DNA of 54,802 nucleotides, taken from assembly GCA_905234395.1 (NCBI GenBank), contig CAJOHG010000007.1:1-54802 (forward strand), written 5' to 3'. Positions 40,889-48,651 of this stretch are shown piece by piece. The translations under genes and the position numbers were made by a program. The notes under the pieces were generated by a model. That model was not told the DNA's origin. It was given only the letters and a program-made list of their open reading frames with translations, and did no database searches. This stretch comes from an uncultured Selenomonadaceae bacterium (GTDB lineage Bacteria > Bacillota > Negativicutes > Selenomonadales > Selenomonadaceae). The first letter of the stretch is position 1. Each line of letters starts with the position of its first letter.

Positions 40889-41608
40889 ATGAAAAGAGTT
40901 TTTGTGACGGACATAACCGGCGACGCGATAAAAATCAGCGGCAACGATGCGCATCACCTTGCCCGATCATTGCGCGCCAAACGCGGCGACAAAATTACCG
41001 CCGTCGACGGCACGGGCAACAGCGCAGTCATTGAGCTTGTTGATTTTGATAAGACGACGATTATGGCGCGACGTGTCAGCGAAATTCAAAAAATCGTCAG
41101 CGACAGGAAAATTATTCTCGCCGATTGTCTGCCCAAGCAAAATCGTTTCGACAACATCATTGAGAAGGCGACGGAGCTCGGCGTTGACGGGATTGAGCCG
41201 CTCATTTCGGAAAGGACAATCGCTCGCCCGAAAGACAAGCTTGAACGTTGGAGACGCATTGCCAAAGAATCTGCCGAACAGTGCGCCCGCGATACAATTC
41301 CGACAATCGGAGACATTCGCACGCTCGACGATTGGCTTGCAGAAATTTATCCGCTCGACGAAAATACGCTGTTGCTTTTCTGTTGGGAATGTGAACGCGA
41401 TACGACTGTCCGCGAAGTTTTGAGCACTGCCGGCGACAAAAATATTTTCGTGCTTATCGGCCCGGAAGGCGGCTTCACTGAACGCGAAGTTATTAACGTC
41501 ATGGCGGCGGGCGGAATCAGCGTCACACTCGGCAACCGCGTCTTGAAGACTGACACTGCCGCAATTTCCGTCTTGGCGATGATAAATTATGAACGCATGG
41601 CAACGTGA
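40889..41608 (+). CDS. rsmE: 16S rRNA m3U1498 methyltransferase
   Basis: 239-residue SPOUT methyltransferase acting on U1498 of 16S rRNA in the 30S subunit. N-terminal PUA-like domain (NDAHHLARSLRAKRGD), then the knotted SPOUT domain with ERTIARPKDKLERW, IGPEGGFTEREV and LGNRVLKTDTAAIS, the SAM-binding loop. Start ATG at 40889 after GAGAGGTG. The last codons and stop lie inside the 20-bp palindromic repeat at 41599. prmA, its frequent neighbour, is absent; mtaB follows 72 nt downstream. Confidence 0.95.
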   Translation: MKRVFVTDITGDAIKISGNDAHHLARSLRAKRGDKITAVDGTGNSAVIELVDFDKTTIMARRVSEIQKIVSDRKIILADCLPKQNRFDNIIEKATELGVDGIEPLISERTIARPKDKLERWRRIAKESAEQCARDTIPTIGDIRTLDDWLAEIYPLDENTLLLFCWECERDTTVREVLSTAGDKNIFVLIGPEGGFTEREVINVMAAGGISVTLGNRVLKTDTAAISVLAMINYERMAT

Positions 41609-41618
41609 CGTTGCATCC
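41599..41618. repeat. 20-bp palindromic repeat, copy 2
   Basis: GGCAACGTGACGTTGCATCC, the exact reverse complement of 15930-15949. It supplies the final Ala-Thr-stop of rsmE. Confidence 0.85.
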
Positions 41619-41680
41619 GGTGGACGCGACAAATTTTTTGACAACCGCAACTTATCACCGCGCTTTAAGGAGTGAACAGC

Positions 41681-42973
41681 TTGAAAATTTTTTTTCAAAC
41701 GCTCGGCTGCAAAGTGAATCAATACGAATCGGAAGCGATGCTGAAACTTTTCACGGCGGCGGGCTACGAACTCGCGGCGGAAATTTCTGCGGCTGATGTC
41801 GTCGTCGTCAACACGTGCACAGTCACGGCGGTAAGTTCTCAAAAATCTCGGCAAATGATTCGTCGTGCGGCGGGCGTCAATAAAAATCGCGTGTTGGTCG
41901 TCGTCGGCTGTTATGCGCAGAGTGAGCCGGAGCAAATCGCCAAAATTGACGGCGTGGACGTGATTATCGGCACAAAAGATCGCACGCGCATTGTTGAGCT
42001 TGTCGAGACCGTTTTAAAAAATCGCGGCGAAAAAATTTTTCAAGTCGGCAGAGTCGACGACATTCACACATTCGAGGAATTGCCGCACAGTCCGCACCGC
42101 ACGCGAGCCTTTCTGAAAATCGAAGACGGTTGCAACAATTTTTGCGCCTACTGCATAATCCCTTACGTTCGCGGACGCGTTCGCAGTCGAAGTCTTGAAA
42201 GTATTCGCGCGGAAAGTTTGGAGCTGAAATCTGCGGGCTACAAGGAGATCGTTTTGACGGGCATTCATATCGGCGCGTATGGTCGTGACTTACGCGAAAA
42301 AATTTCTCTAGTCGATGCGGTGAACGTTGTCCTTGACGCGGCTAATCCATTGCGTTTACGGCTCGGCTCAATCGAATCGGTTGAAATGTCCGACGCGCTG
42401 ATTGAAATGCTCAAAAACGATTCGCGACTTTGCAACCATGTACATTTGCCGTTGCAATCGGGCAGCGATGAAATTTTGCGGGCAATGCGCCGACCTTACA
42501 CGACGAAAAATTTTTCGGAGCTGACTGCGCGGCTCGTCGACGAAGTCCCGAACATTTCAATCGGCACGGATTTAATCGTGGGCTTTCCGGGCGAGACCGA
42601 TGAACTTTTCGCGGAGACACTCGAATTCGTCCGCAAGCAACCGTTCAGCAAAATTCACGTCTTCCCGTATTCGGCGCGTGCAGGAACGTTGGCGGCGTCG
42701 ATGCCGAATCAAATTCCGTCGCAGATAAAAAAAGCCCGTGCAAATTTGGCGGTTGAATTGTCGCGTGCAAAGGCTGAAAAATTTTCTGAACGACTTATCG
42801 GCGAGACAGTTGAGATAATCGCGGAGACTTCGACGGACGGCATTGTTAACGGCTTGACAAAAAATTATGTGCGCATCTACGTTCCCGACAGCGGCATTGA
42901 ACTCGGCGCGATGATTAAAGTCAAAGTCGACAAAATTTTTCGTGACGGAGTTATCGGCACGGCAATGACTTAA
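41681..42973 (+). CDS. mtaB: tRNA t6A37 methylthiotransferase MtaB
   Basis: Radical-SAM enzyme that adds a methylthio group to t6A37 of tRNAs reading ANN codons. 430 residues. N-terminal UPF0004 domain with FQTLGCKVNQYES, VVNTCTVT and VVGCYAQ (three Cys for the auxiliary cluster); radical-SAM motif EDGCNNFCAYCIIPYVRG; HLPLQSGSDEIL; and a C-terminal TRAM domain. The start is TTG at 41681, eight bases after AAGGAG. The gene stops at a TAA exactly where a 195-bp in-frame duplicate of its 3' end begins; the ancestral ending was probably the one preserved in the second copy (SQSLEQ). Confidence 0.93.
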   Translation: MKIFFQTLGCKVNQYESEAMLKLFTAAGYELAAEISAADVVVVNTCTVTAVSSQKSRQMIRRAAGVNKNRVLVVVGCYAQSEPEQIAKIDGVDVIIGTKDRTRIVELVETVLKNRGEKIFQVGRVDDIHTFEELPHSPHRTRAFLKIEDGCNNFCAYCIIPYVRGRVRSRSLESIRAESLELKSAGYKEIVLTGIHIGAYGRDLREKISLVDAVNVVLDAANPLRLRLGSIESVEMSDALIEMLKNDSRLCNHVHLPLQSGSDEILRAMRRPYTTKNFSELTARLVDEVPNISIGTDLIVGFPGETDELFAETLEFVRKQPFSKIHVFPYSARAGTLAASMPNQIPSQIKKARANLAVELSRAKAEKFSERLIGETVEIIAETSTDGIVNGLTKNYVRIYVPDSGIELGAMIKVKVDKIFRDGVIGTAMT

Positions 42974-43165
42974 AATTTTTCTGAACGACTTATCGGCGAG
43001 ACAGTTGAGATAATCGCGGAGACTTCGACGGACGGCATTGTTGACGGCTTGACAAAAAATTATGTGCGCGTTTACGTTCCGGACAGCGGCATTGAACTCG
43101 GCGCGATGATTAAAGTCAGCGTCGACAAAATTTTTCGTGACGGAGTTATCGGCACGGCAATGAGT
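42776..43165 (+). repeat. 195-bp tandem duplication at the mtaB 3' end
   Basis: Copy 1 42776-42970, copy 2 42971-43165; about seven differences over 188 aligned bases (about 96% identity). Period 195 is a multiple of three. Confidence 0.95.
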
Positions 43166-43183
43166 CAGTCGCTCGAACAATAA
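42974..43183 (+). pseudogene. Duplicated mtaB TRAM-domain tail, cut off by a stop
   Basis: Continues in the mtaB frame right after the TAA at 42971: FSERLIGETVEIIAETSTDG in near-identical form, then a distinct terminus AMSQSLEQ and TAA at 43181-43183. It has no start codon or ribosome-binding site of its own. Only stop-codon readthrough would express it. Confidence 0.88.
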
Positions 43184-43202
43184 TCATGACGCCGCGCAAA
43201 AG

Positions 43203-44159
43203 TCAAAACGTTCCCAGTGTCTTAAAGAGCAAAATCCAACAGAACATCGTCAGGCACGACAACGCCGACGTGAACACCACGCAGTTGCCCGCGAGATCTG
43301 CATCGCCGCCCATCTGTTGAGCCATTGCAAACGAAACTATTGCGCACGGAGATGCAAATATCGCTATCAACGTGACGAACTCAACGCCGCTGAAACCGAA
43401 TACAAATGCCGCAATCGACAACATCACGGCGGGCACGAGAATCAATCTTCCGAACAGTGCGCCGAGTAATTGCTTGCGGTGTTCATGCGTCGAACCGAGT
43501 TTGAATGACGCGCCCAAAATTATCAGCGCAACGGGTGTCGTTGCCGCCGCGATTTGTCCAAACGGTTTGAGGACGGGCTTTGGAACTTCCACGCCGAGTG
43601 CGAGTAATGTTGCACCTGTTATCGCACCGAGTATCATCGGATTTTTCGCGAGACCTTTCAAAATCGGCACGAGTGCAAATTTTCCGCCGCGAAATGTTTC
43701 CAGTGCGAAGACCGCCAAAATATTGTAAATCGGAATTATCACGGCAATCATCACGCTCGTCACGGCAATGTTTGCGTCGCCGAAAATGTTTGCGACAATC
43801 GGAATGCCGAACAGAACGAAGTTGCTCCGAAAAATTGCCTGCACGATAACGCCGCGTCGACGATTGTCCGGCTCCAATCGCGGAATAAAAATCATCAGCA
43901 ACGTAAAAATTATCAGCACGCCGCACGCGCCGAAGAGCATCAATTTCGGGCGAATACTCGTTGCAAGTTCCGTCGTGTAGATCGAATAAAACATCAGGCA
44001 GAAAAAAAATACTCGGAAGACCATGCGATTCATGTGATTAAGCTCTTCATCGGTCAGCCAGCGTTGAAACTTCACGAACGCGCCAATCGACATCAAACAG
44101 AACATCGGCATAATCGCGCTCACCGCCACGATAAAATTGCTAAACATTTGCTCGTTCAA
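43203..44159 (-). CDS. AEC-family (auxin efflux carrier-like) transporter
   Basis: About 318 residues with roughly ten hydrophobic segments, typical of the AEC family. Bacterial members export or exchange small organic acids such as malate or malonate. Family features are IPMF..MSIGAFVK near the N-terminus, FRSNFVLFGIPIV (conserved N-x-x-x-x-G-x-P), and ILGASFKLG with the closing SPCAIVSFAMAQQMGGDADL in outline. The start is uncertain: the TTG at 44159 has AGGAG nine bases upstream, while a TTG at 44168 abuts it and an ATG at 44147 is too far. It is divergent from aroF across the heptamer repeats. Confidence 0.85.
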   Translation of the reverse strand: MNEQMFSNFIVAVSAIMPMFCLMSIGAFVKFQRWLTDEELNHMNRMVFRVFFFCLMFYSIYTTELATSIRPKLMLFGACGVLIIFTLLMIFIPRLEPDNRRRGVIVQAIFRSNFVLFGIPIVANIFGDANIAVTSVMIAVIIPIYNILAVFALETFRGGKFALVPILKGLAKNPMILGAITGATLLALGVEVPKPVLKPFGQIAAATTPVALIILGASFKLGSTHEHRKQLLGALFGRLILVPAVMLSIAAFVFGFSGVEFVTLIAIFASPCAIVSFAMAQQMGGDADLAGNCVVFTSALSCLTMFCWILLFKTLGTF

Positions 44160-44176
44160 ATTTCTCAACTCCTGTT

Positions 44177-44250
44177 TTAGCTTAGAGCTTAGAGCTTTAA
44201 GCTGTAAGTGACAATTCCTAAAAGCTCAAAGCTCAAAGCTTAAAGCTATA
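44177..44250. repeat. Inverted heptanucleotide repeat cluster
   Basis: Left arm of AGCTTAG/AGCTTTA heptamers (44178-44206) and right arm of AAAGCTC/AAAGCTT heptamers (44220-44248) in reverse complement, about 25 bp each. They could fold into one long hairpin between the AEC gene and aroF. The same heptamer motif is in the U32 gene. Confidence 0.85.
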
Positions 44251-44271
44251 ATATCACGCGCAACTTGAAAT

Positions 44272-44299
44272 TGACACGAAAACTTTTTCTTTGTACAAT
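44272..44299 (+). promoter_or_regulatory. Promoter of aroF
   Basis: TTGACA (44272-44277), 16-nt spacer, TACAAT (44294-44299). No T-box or attenuator was found between it and the start. Confidence 0.78.
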
Positions 44300-44343
44300 G
44301 CAAAATCGGTTACCCAAGTTTCACAAGCAAAGGAGTTTTTCAA

Positions 44344-45342
44344 ATGATTGTTGTAATGAAGCCCGGCTCCTCGGCAGAAAATTTGGCGGCGGGACTGCGT
44401 ACACACCTTTCCAAAGGCGAGGAAGTTACAATCGTCGGCGTCATCGGCGACAAAAAAATCATCGCCAACCTTGAATTGCAAATGATGGCGGGCGTCGACA
44501 AGACCGTTCGCATCACGGAAAAATATAAACTTGTCAGCCGCGACTTTCATCCCGAAGACACGATTATTGACGCGGGCGGCGTGAAAATCGGCGGAAATGA
44601 AATCGTCGTTATGGCCGGGCCTTGTGCCGTTGAAAGTCTTGAACAACTTCGCGAGGCTGCTCAAGCTGTCAAATCTTGCGGTGCGAAATTTCTGCGCGGC
44701 GGTGCATTCAAACCTAGAACTTCGCCTTACGACTTCCAAGGACTCGGCGAGGATGGCTTGAAACTTTTGCGCACGGTTGCCGATGAATTTGATCTGCGCG
44801 TCGTCACGGAGATTGTCGACAAGGACGACATCGAAATTTTTTCCAAGTACGCGGACATTCTTCAAGTCGGCGCACGAAATATGCAAAACTTCCAAATGCT
44901 CAAAGCGTTAGGCAAATGTTCAAAGCCTGTCCTTTTGAAGCGCGGACTTTCTGCGACAATCAGCGAGTGGCTCAACGCGGCGGAATACATCATGAGCGGC
45001 GGCAACGAGCAAGTCATTTTCTGCGAACGCGGAATCAGAACTTACGAGACTTTCACGCGCAACACGTTGGATTTGTCGGCGGTCGCGGCGGTCAAAGAAT
45101 TGTCGCACTTGCCGATTGTCGTCGATCCTTCGCACGGCACAGGTCGTTGGAAAATGGTCGCACCGATGGCACGCGCGGCTATTGCGGCGGGCGCAGACGG
45201 CTTGATAATCGAAGTTCATCCGCACCCGGAAAAAGCTCTCTCCGACGGCGATCAATCCTTGACACCCGAAGCGTTTAAACAGCTCATGGGAAATCTTGAC
45301 GGCATCGCAAAAGTTATGGGTCGTTCAATCAAAAATTTTTAA
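44344..45342 (+). CDS. aroF: 3-deoxy-7-phosphoheptulonate synthase (DAHP synthase, type I-beta)
   Basis: Condenses phosphoenolpyruvate and erythrose 4-phosphate, the first shikimate-pathway step. 332 residues. An N-terminal ferredoxin-like/ACT-type regulatory domain (1-70, MIVVMKPGSS) implies feedback control as in Thermotoga-type enzymes. The barrel has VVMAGPCAVES, LRGGAFKPRTSPYDFQG, QVGARNMQNF, LLKRG and VVDPSHGTGR, all catalytic or metal-binding blocks. Start ATG at 44344 after AAAGGAG. Monocistronic; pheA or tyrA are not adjacent. Confidence 0.96.
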   Translation: MIVVMKPGSSAENLAAGLRTHLSKGEEVTIVGVIGDKKIIANLELQMMAGVDKTVRITEKYKLVSRDFHPEDTIIDAGGVKIGGNEIVVMAGPCAVESLEQLREAAQAVKSCGAKFLRGGAFKPRTSPYDFQGLGEDGLKLLRTVADEFDLRVVTEIVDKDDIEIFSKYADILQVGARNMQNFQMLKALGKCSKPVLLKRGLSATISEWLNAAEYIMSGGNEQVIFCERGIRTYETFTRNTLDLSAVAAVKELSHLPIVVDPSHGTGRWKMVAPMARAAIAAGADGLIIEVHPHPEKALSDGDQSLTPEAFKQLMGNLDGIAKVMGRSIKNF

Positions 45343-45359
45343 ATTTACCTGCCGGCACA

Positions 45360-45388
45360 TTGTAAATCGAAAATTTCTTTGATATAAT
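45360..45388 (+). promoter_or_regulatory. Promoter of SH3b gene 4
   Basis: TTGTAA (45360-45365), 17-nt spacer, TATAAT (45383-45388), 49 nt before the start codon. Confidence 0.7.
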
Positions 45389-45436
45389 TTCTCTGCAGTG
45401 CACTATAACTTTTTGTAAAGCTAAGGGGGAATTGTT

Positions 45437-45721
45437 ATGTTGAAGAAAGTTGTTGCGACAATGTTGCTGGCGTTTACGTTGGTAGTCGTCGGCGCACAAT
45501 TCAATCGCGCGGAAGCTTATTGGGGACTCGTCGTGAACTGCAGAGAGTGGATCTCCTTGCGCAGTTATCCTTCCACTTCGGCACCGCGAATCACGACAAT
45601 TCCTCTTGGCGAATGGGTCTGGATTAACAGAGGCTATTATCAAGACGGCTTTTTGTCGGCGACTTACAACGGAATGAACGGCTACGTTCTTGACGCTTAC
45701 ATCAAATACATCAAAGAATAA
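45437..45721 (+). CDS. Small secreted SH3b-domain protein (paralogue 4)
   Basis: 94 residues. Signal peptide 1-26 (MLKKVVATMLLAFTL to AEA), then an SH3b domain with VVNCREWISLRSYPSTSAPR, ITTIPLGEWVWIN and YNGMNGYVLDAYIKYI. Compared with paralogues 1-3 the second cysteine is replaced by Val (GYVL for GYCL/GWCL), leaving the VNC cysteine unpaired. Start ATG at 45437 after AAGGGGGAA. Own promoter and terminator. Likely periplasmic; ligand unknown. Confidence 0.85.
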   Translation: MLKKVVATMLLAFTLVVVGAQFNRAEAYWGLVVNCREWISLRSYPSTSAPRITTIPLGEWVWINRGYYQDGFLSATYNGMNGYVLDAYIKYIKE

Positions 45722-45733
45722 CTCGACGATTTG

Positions 45734-45772
45734 AGAGTGAGGAGCGGAAAAAATCTGCTCCTTACTCTTTTA
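45734..45772 (+). terminator. Terminator of SH3b gene 4
   Basis: AGAGTGAGGAGC/GCTCCTTACTCT 12-bp stem (45734-45745 with 45757-45768, one G-U) and a broken T run. Confidence 0.75.
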
Positions 45773-45795
45773 ATTTTGCTCGGAGGTGAAACGTT

Positions 45796-46887
45796 TTGGC
45801 GAACTTTAAATTTTTCTTCGCGACGATTCTCGTAACGGTGCTTTTCATTTGCAGTTTCGGTTGCTCGTCCGAAAGCGCGACTGAATCTCCTGCACCGCCT
45901 GAAGTGAAGAGCGAAATTCAACCCGTAAACGTCAGCTCAAGCCCGCGACAAAATTTGATTGTCTATTCAAGTCCCGCAAAATATTCTTACGAAAATTTTT
46001 TGCACGACATGAAAATTCTCTGCGACGCCTATCCTTCGCAACTGCAAGCCGTGAAATTGTGCGACACTCCGGACGGGCGCGGCGTTTATGACATTGTCCT
46101 TGGCGATCCAAACAGCTCGAATCAAGTTCTGATTTTCGGAGCAATGCACGCCAGAGAATATATCACCGTGCAAGTCGTCATGCGTCAACTTTGCGAGGCT
46201 GTCGACGCTTTGAACGGCGGCAACGTTTCTTATCGCGGTGTACCTGCCACGGAACTTTTACAAGGCGTAACGATTCATTTCGTGCCCGACAGCAATCCCG
46301 ACGGAGTTGCAATCAGTCAATTCGGTTTGGACGGCATACAGAACACTGAAATTCGCAGTCAAGTTGCGGCAATCGGCGGCGACCTTGTTCAGTGGAAAGC
46401 AAATGCTCGCGGCGTCGACTTGAACAGAAATTTTGACGCGGATTGGAACGAATTTCACGGCTCGCCATATCCCGCCTCCGAAAGATACAAGGGCACTTAT
46501 CCAGGCAGTGAACCGGAAGCGGCGGCGTTAATCAGTTTGACGCAGAACAGTCACATCAAACGCGCGATAAGCTATCACACTTGCGGAGCGTTGATTTATT
46601 GGTACTTCAAGCAGAGCGGCGCAGTTCTCGACGAATCCAAAAAATTTGCAAGCGAAATTTCTCACGCGACGGGCTACTATCTCGATGACGACTACACGGC
46701 GGTTGATGCGGCGGGCTACAAAGATTGGGCGGTTTACAAGCTCGGCGTTCCAAGCATAACGATTGAATGCGGCGCGGAAAACGGCAACTTAGTGAATCCT
46801 GTCCCGCAAAGTCGTTTCAACGGCATTTGGGAGCGCAATAAAAATGTCGTCTATGCCACGGCTTACAACTTGAAGTTTGGCTCGTAA
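45796..46887 (+). CDS. Exported M14 zinc carboxypeptidase
   Basis: 363 residues. The start is TTG at 45796 with GGAGGTGA upstream. N-terminal hydrophobic segment ends in SFGC (Cys23), a non-ideal lipobox, so it may be a lipoprotein. Carboxypeptidase-A-like domain: zinc ligands HAREY (His118, Glu121) and the later His in SYHTCG; substrate Arg/Asn region DLNRNFDADW; catalytic Glu probably in ITIECGAEN. Members of this branch trim peptidoglycan peptides (gamma-D-Glu-mDAP carboxypeptidases), fitting a periplasmic role beside SH3b proteins. Confidence 0.88.
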   Translation: MANFKFFFATILVTVLFICSFGCSSESATESPAPPEVKSEIQPVNVSSSPRQNLIVYSSPAKYSYENFLHDMKILCDAYPSQLQAVKLCDTPDGRGVYDIVLGDPNSSNQVLIFGAMHAREYITVQVVMRQLCEAVDALNGGNVSYRGVPATELLQGVTIHFVPDSNPDGVAISQFGLDGIQNTEIRSQVAAIGGDLVQWKANARGVDLNRNFDADWNEFHGSPYPASERYKGTYPGSEPEAAALISLTQNSHIKRAISYHTCGALIYWYFKQSGAVLDESKKFASEISHATGYYLDDDYTAVDAAGYKDWAVYKLGVPSITIECGAENGNLVNPVPQSRFNGIWERNKNVVYATAYNLKFGS

Positions 46888-46892
46888 TTGCA

Positions 46893-46933
46893 AAAAAAAC
46901 TCCTCCGTGTCTCGTGACGCGAAGGAGTTTTTG
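46893..46933. terminator. Bidirectional terminator between M14 peptidase and ftsL
   Basis: ACTCCTCCG/CGCGAAGGAGT imperfect stem flanked by A7 and T5; serves both convergent genes. Confidence 0.8.
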
Positions 46934-46935
46934 AT

Positions 46936-47283
46936 TTACTGTCTCTCTTGTGAAAAATACATTTTCGGCGGAACTCTCATGCCCAATTCATCTTCAGCGA
47001 TCTGTTTGATTCTCTGCGGCGATTTGAGTTGAGCAATTTCCACGCGCAAACGTTCGTTTTCCAATTCGAGCTGTTGTGCGTGATTTTGTGTTGCGACCAG
47101 TGCATAACCGCGGCTTGCGCTGATTCCGCTGCGAATGACGACTGCCATTGCCAATATCGCGAAGACGACAAATGCCACTCGACAGCGCGAACGGAGCAGG
47201 TGATTCAATCGCGGTTGCCCTTTGATTAGCGTTAACGACGCCTCGTTTGCGGCAACCTCTTGTTGAGCCTGGTTAGCTGTCAC
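46936..47283 (-). CDS. ftsL: Cell division protein FtsL
   Basis: 115 residues, bitopic. Basic cytoplasmic N-terminus (about 1-35), one membrane helix (VAFVVFAILAMAVVI), then a leucine-zipper-like coiled coil (NHAQQLELENERLRVEIAQL) and the closing IAEDELGMRVPP typical of FtsL. It binds FtsB and recruits FtsW/FtsI at the septum. Sequence conservation is low, so the call also rests on its position after rsmH. GTG start at 47283 with GGAGGAG. ftsI does not follow: the unit ends here with a terminator. Confidence 0.85.
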   Translation of the reverse strand: MTANQAQQEVAANEASLTLIKGQPRLNHLLRSRCRVAFVVFAILAMAVVIRSGISASRGYALVATQNHAQQLELENERLRVEIAQLKSPQRIKQIAEDELGMRVPPKMYFSQERQ

Positions 47284-47315
47284 CGAACTCCTCCTTTAAA
47301 TTTCGCAGTGAACGT

Positions 47316-48257
47316 CTATTTACTCACGCCCGCCAATTTTTCGGCGACGCGCAGTTTGGCTGACTTAGCACGAGTGTTTTGAATCGTCTCGTCAAGCGTC
47401 GGTGCGATTGCCTTGCCGAGAATTTTTATTTCCGCCTGATGATTGCAAATGCACACGGGAAAATTTTTCGGGCAGATGCAGCCTTGCGCCAACGATTTGA
47501 ACGTTTCCTTGACAATACGGTCTTCAAGCGAATGGAAAGTTATTACCGCAATTCGCCCGCCGATTTTCAAACGATTAACGGCTTTTCTCAACGCGTCGGA
47601 CAAAATTTCAAGCTCGCCGTTGACTTCAATGCGAATCGCCTGAAAAATTCTCTTTGCGGGATGTCCGCCGTTTTTCGTGCGCGGAACGTTCTGTTCAATC
47701 AGCTTGACAAGTTCGCCGGTAGTTTCAATCGGAAAATTTTTTCGCGTGCGACAGATTGCGGCTGCAACTCTTTTGGCAAAACGTTCCTCGCCGTAGTCGT
47801 GAAAAATTTTCGCAAGGTGATTTTCGTCGCAATGATTAATCACGTCGCGTGCCGTCAAAGTCTGTCGTCTGTCCATGCGCATATCCAGCGGCGAATTTTT
47901 TATGTAGGAAAAGCCGCGCTCCGAAGTGTCAATCTGATGTGATGAAATGCCGAGGTCGAAAAGTGCGCCGTCAAGTTCATCAACGCCCAAGCCGTCCAAA
48001 ATTTTATCGAGTTCACTGAAATTCGCGCGCACAACCTCAACATTGCAAGTCAGCCCTGTCAATTTCTCTTCTGCCGCCAAAATTGCGTCGTCGTCCCGGT
48101 CAATGCCGATTAATTTGCCGTGAGCGTCGAGCCGTTCACAAATCGCCTTTGCATGACCTGCGCCGCCGAGTGTGCAGTCGAGATAAGTTCCGTTCGATTT
48201 TATGTTGAGCGCGTTGAGAACTTCGCCAAGCATAACGCTTTTGTGTTCAAAGTTCAA
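47316..48257 (-). CDS. rsmH: 16S rRNA m4C1402 methyltransferase
   Basis: 313 residues, N4-methylation of C1402 in the decoding centre. Family blocks are EHKSVMLGEVLNALN, YLDCTLGGAGHAKAI (SAM motif I), GIDRDDDAI, LFDLGISSHQID, GFSYIKNSPLDMRMD, IFQAIRIEVNGEL and VITFHSLEDRIVK. The start is TTG at 48257, nine bases after GGAGG. Normally preceded by mraZ and followed by ftsL-ftsI; mraZ is absent. 32 bp separate it from ftsL. Confidence 0.96.
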   Translation of the reverse strand: MNFEHKSVMLGEVLNALNIKSNGTYLDCTLGGAGHAKAICERLDAHGKLIGIDRDDDAILAAEEKLTGLTCNVEVVRANFSELDKILDGLGVDELDGALFDLGISSHQIDTSERGFSYIKNSPLDMRMDRRQTLTARDVINHCDENHLAKIFHDYGEERFAKRVAAAICRTRKNFPIETTGELVKLIEQNVPRTKNGGHPAKRIFQAIRIEVNGELEILSDALRKAVNRLKIGGRIAVITFHSLEDRIVKETFKSLAQGCICPKNFPVCICNHQAEIKILGKAIAPTLDETIQNTRAKSAKLRVAEKLAGVSK

Positions 48258-48351
48258 CGCCGCTCGCCTCCAAATCTTTTGTTAAGCCCTATTCGCGTTG
48301 ATGTGAAATTTTCCTTTAGACTTCTCGAAAAAATTTTTCAGTGCAATTTCA

Positions 48352-48379
48352 TTGACGCCGATATTCCAAATGATATAAT
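48352..48379 (+). promoter_or_regulatory. Promoter of the DUF1858-hisB unit
   Basis: TTGACG (48352-48357), 16-nt spacer, TATAAT (48374-48379). Confidence 0.75.
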
Positions 48380-48408
48380 CAGCGACAATTCAAAGGAGGA
48401 ATTTTTTT

Positions 48409-48648
48409 ATGAAAATCACTAAAGACATGAACATTGTCGAAGTCGTGCAACGCTATCCCGATACAATGATGGTCTTCATGTATGCGGGAATGGGCTGTTT
48501 CGGCTGTCACGCGGCGCAATTTGAAAACATCGAAGAAGGCGCACTCGTTCACGGCATTGACCCGGATAAACTCGTTGAGGCTCTTAACGAAGTCGCGTCG
48601 GCAAGTGATGAGGCTGATGCCGAACTTTCGGGCGTTGCGGAGAAATAA
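48409..48648 (+). CDS. DUF1858 domain protein
   Basis: 79 residues. The DUF1858 domain is a small helical fold with ITKDMNIVEVVQRYP, the conserved MVFMYAGMGCFGCHAA (C-x-x-C) and VHGIDPDKLVEALNE. Domain members occur alone or fused to redox and iron-sulfur proteins; the exact role is unknown and the Cys pair suggests redox or metal binding. Start ATG at 48409 after AAAGGAGG. hisB begins 3 nt after its stop, so the two are co-translated, an unusual pairing. Confidence 0.9.
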   Translation: MKITKDMNIVEVVQRYPDTMMVFMYAGMGCFGCHAAQFENIEEGALVHGIDPDKLVEALNEVASASDEADAELSGVAEK

Positions 48649-48651
48649 ACG

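Noticed and set aside
42572..43180. Minus-strand frame with an internal protein repeat over the mtaB 3' end
   Set aside because: The repeat is the antisense image of the 195-bp duplication; no start signals.
44300..44343. T-box or attenuator before aroF, and likewise before hisC and hisB
   Set aside because: Leaders are short (about 35-50 nt) with no specifier-loop or antiterminator pattern.
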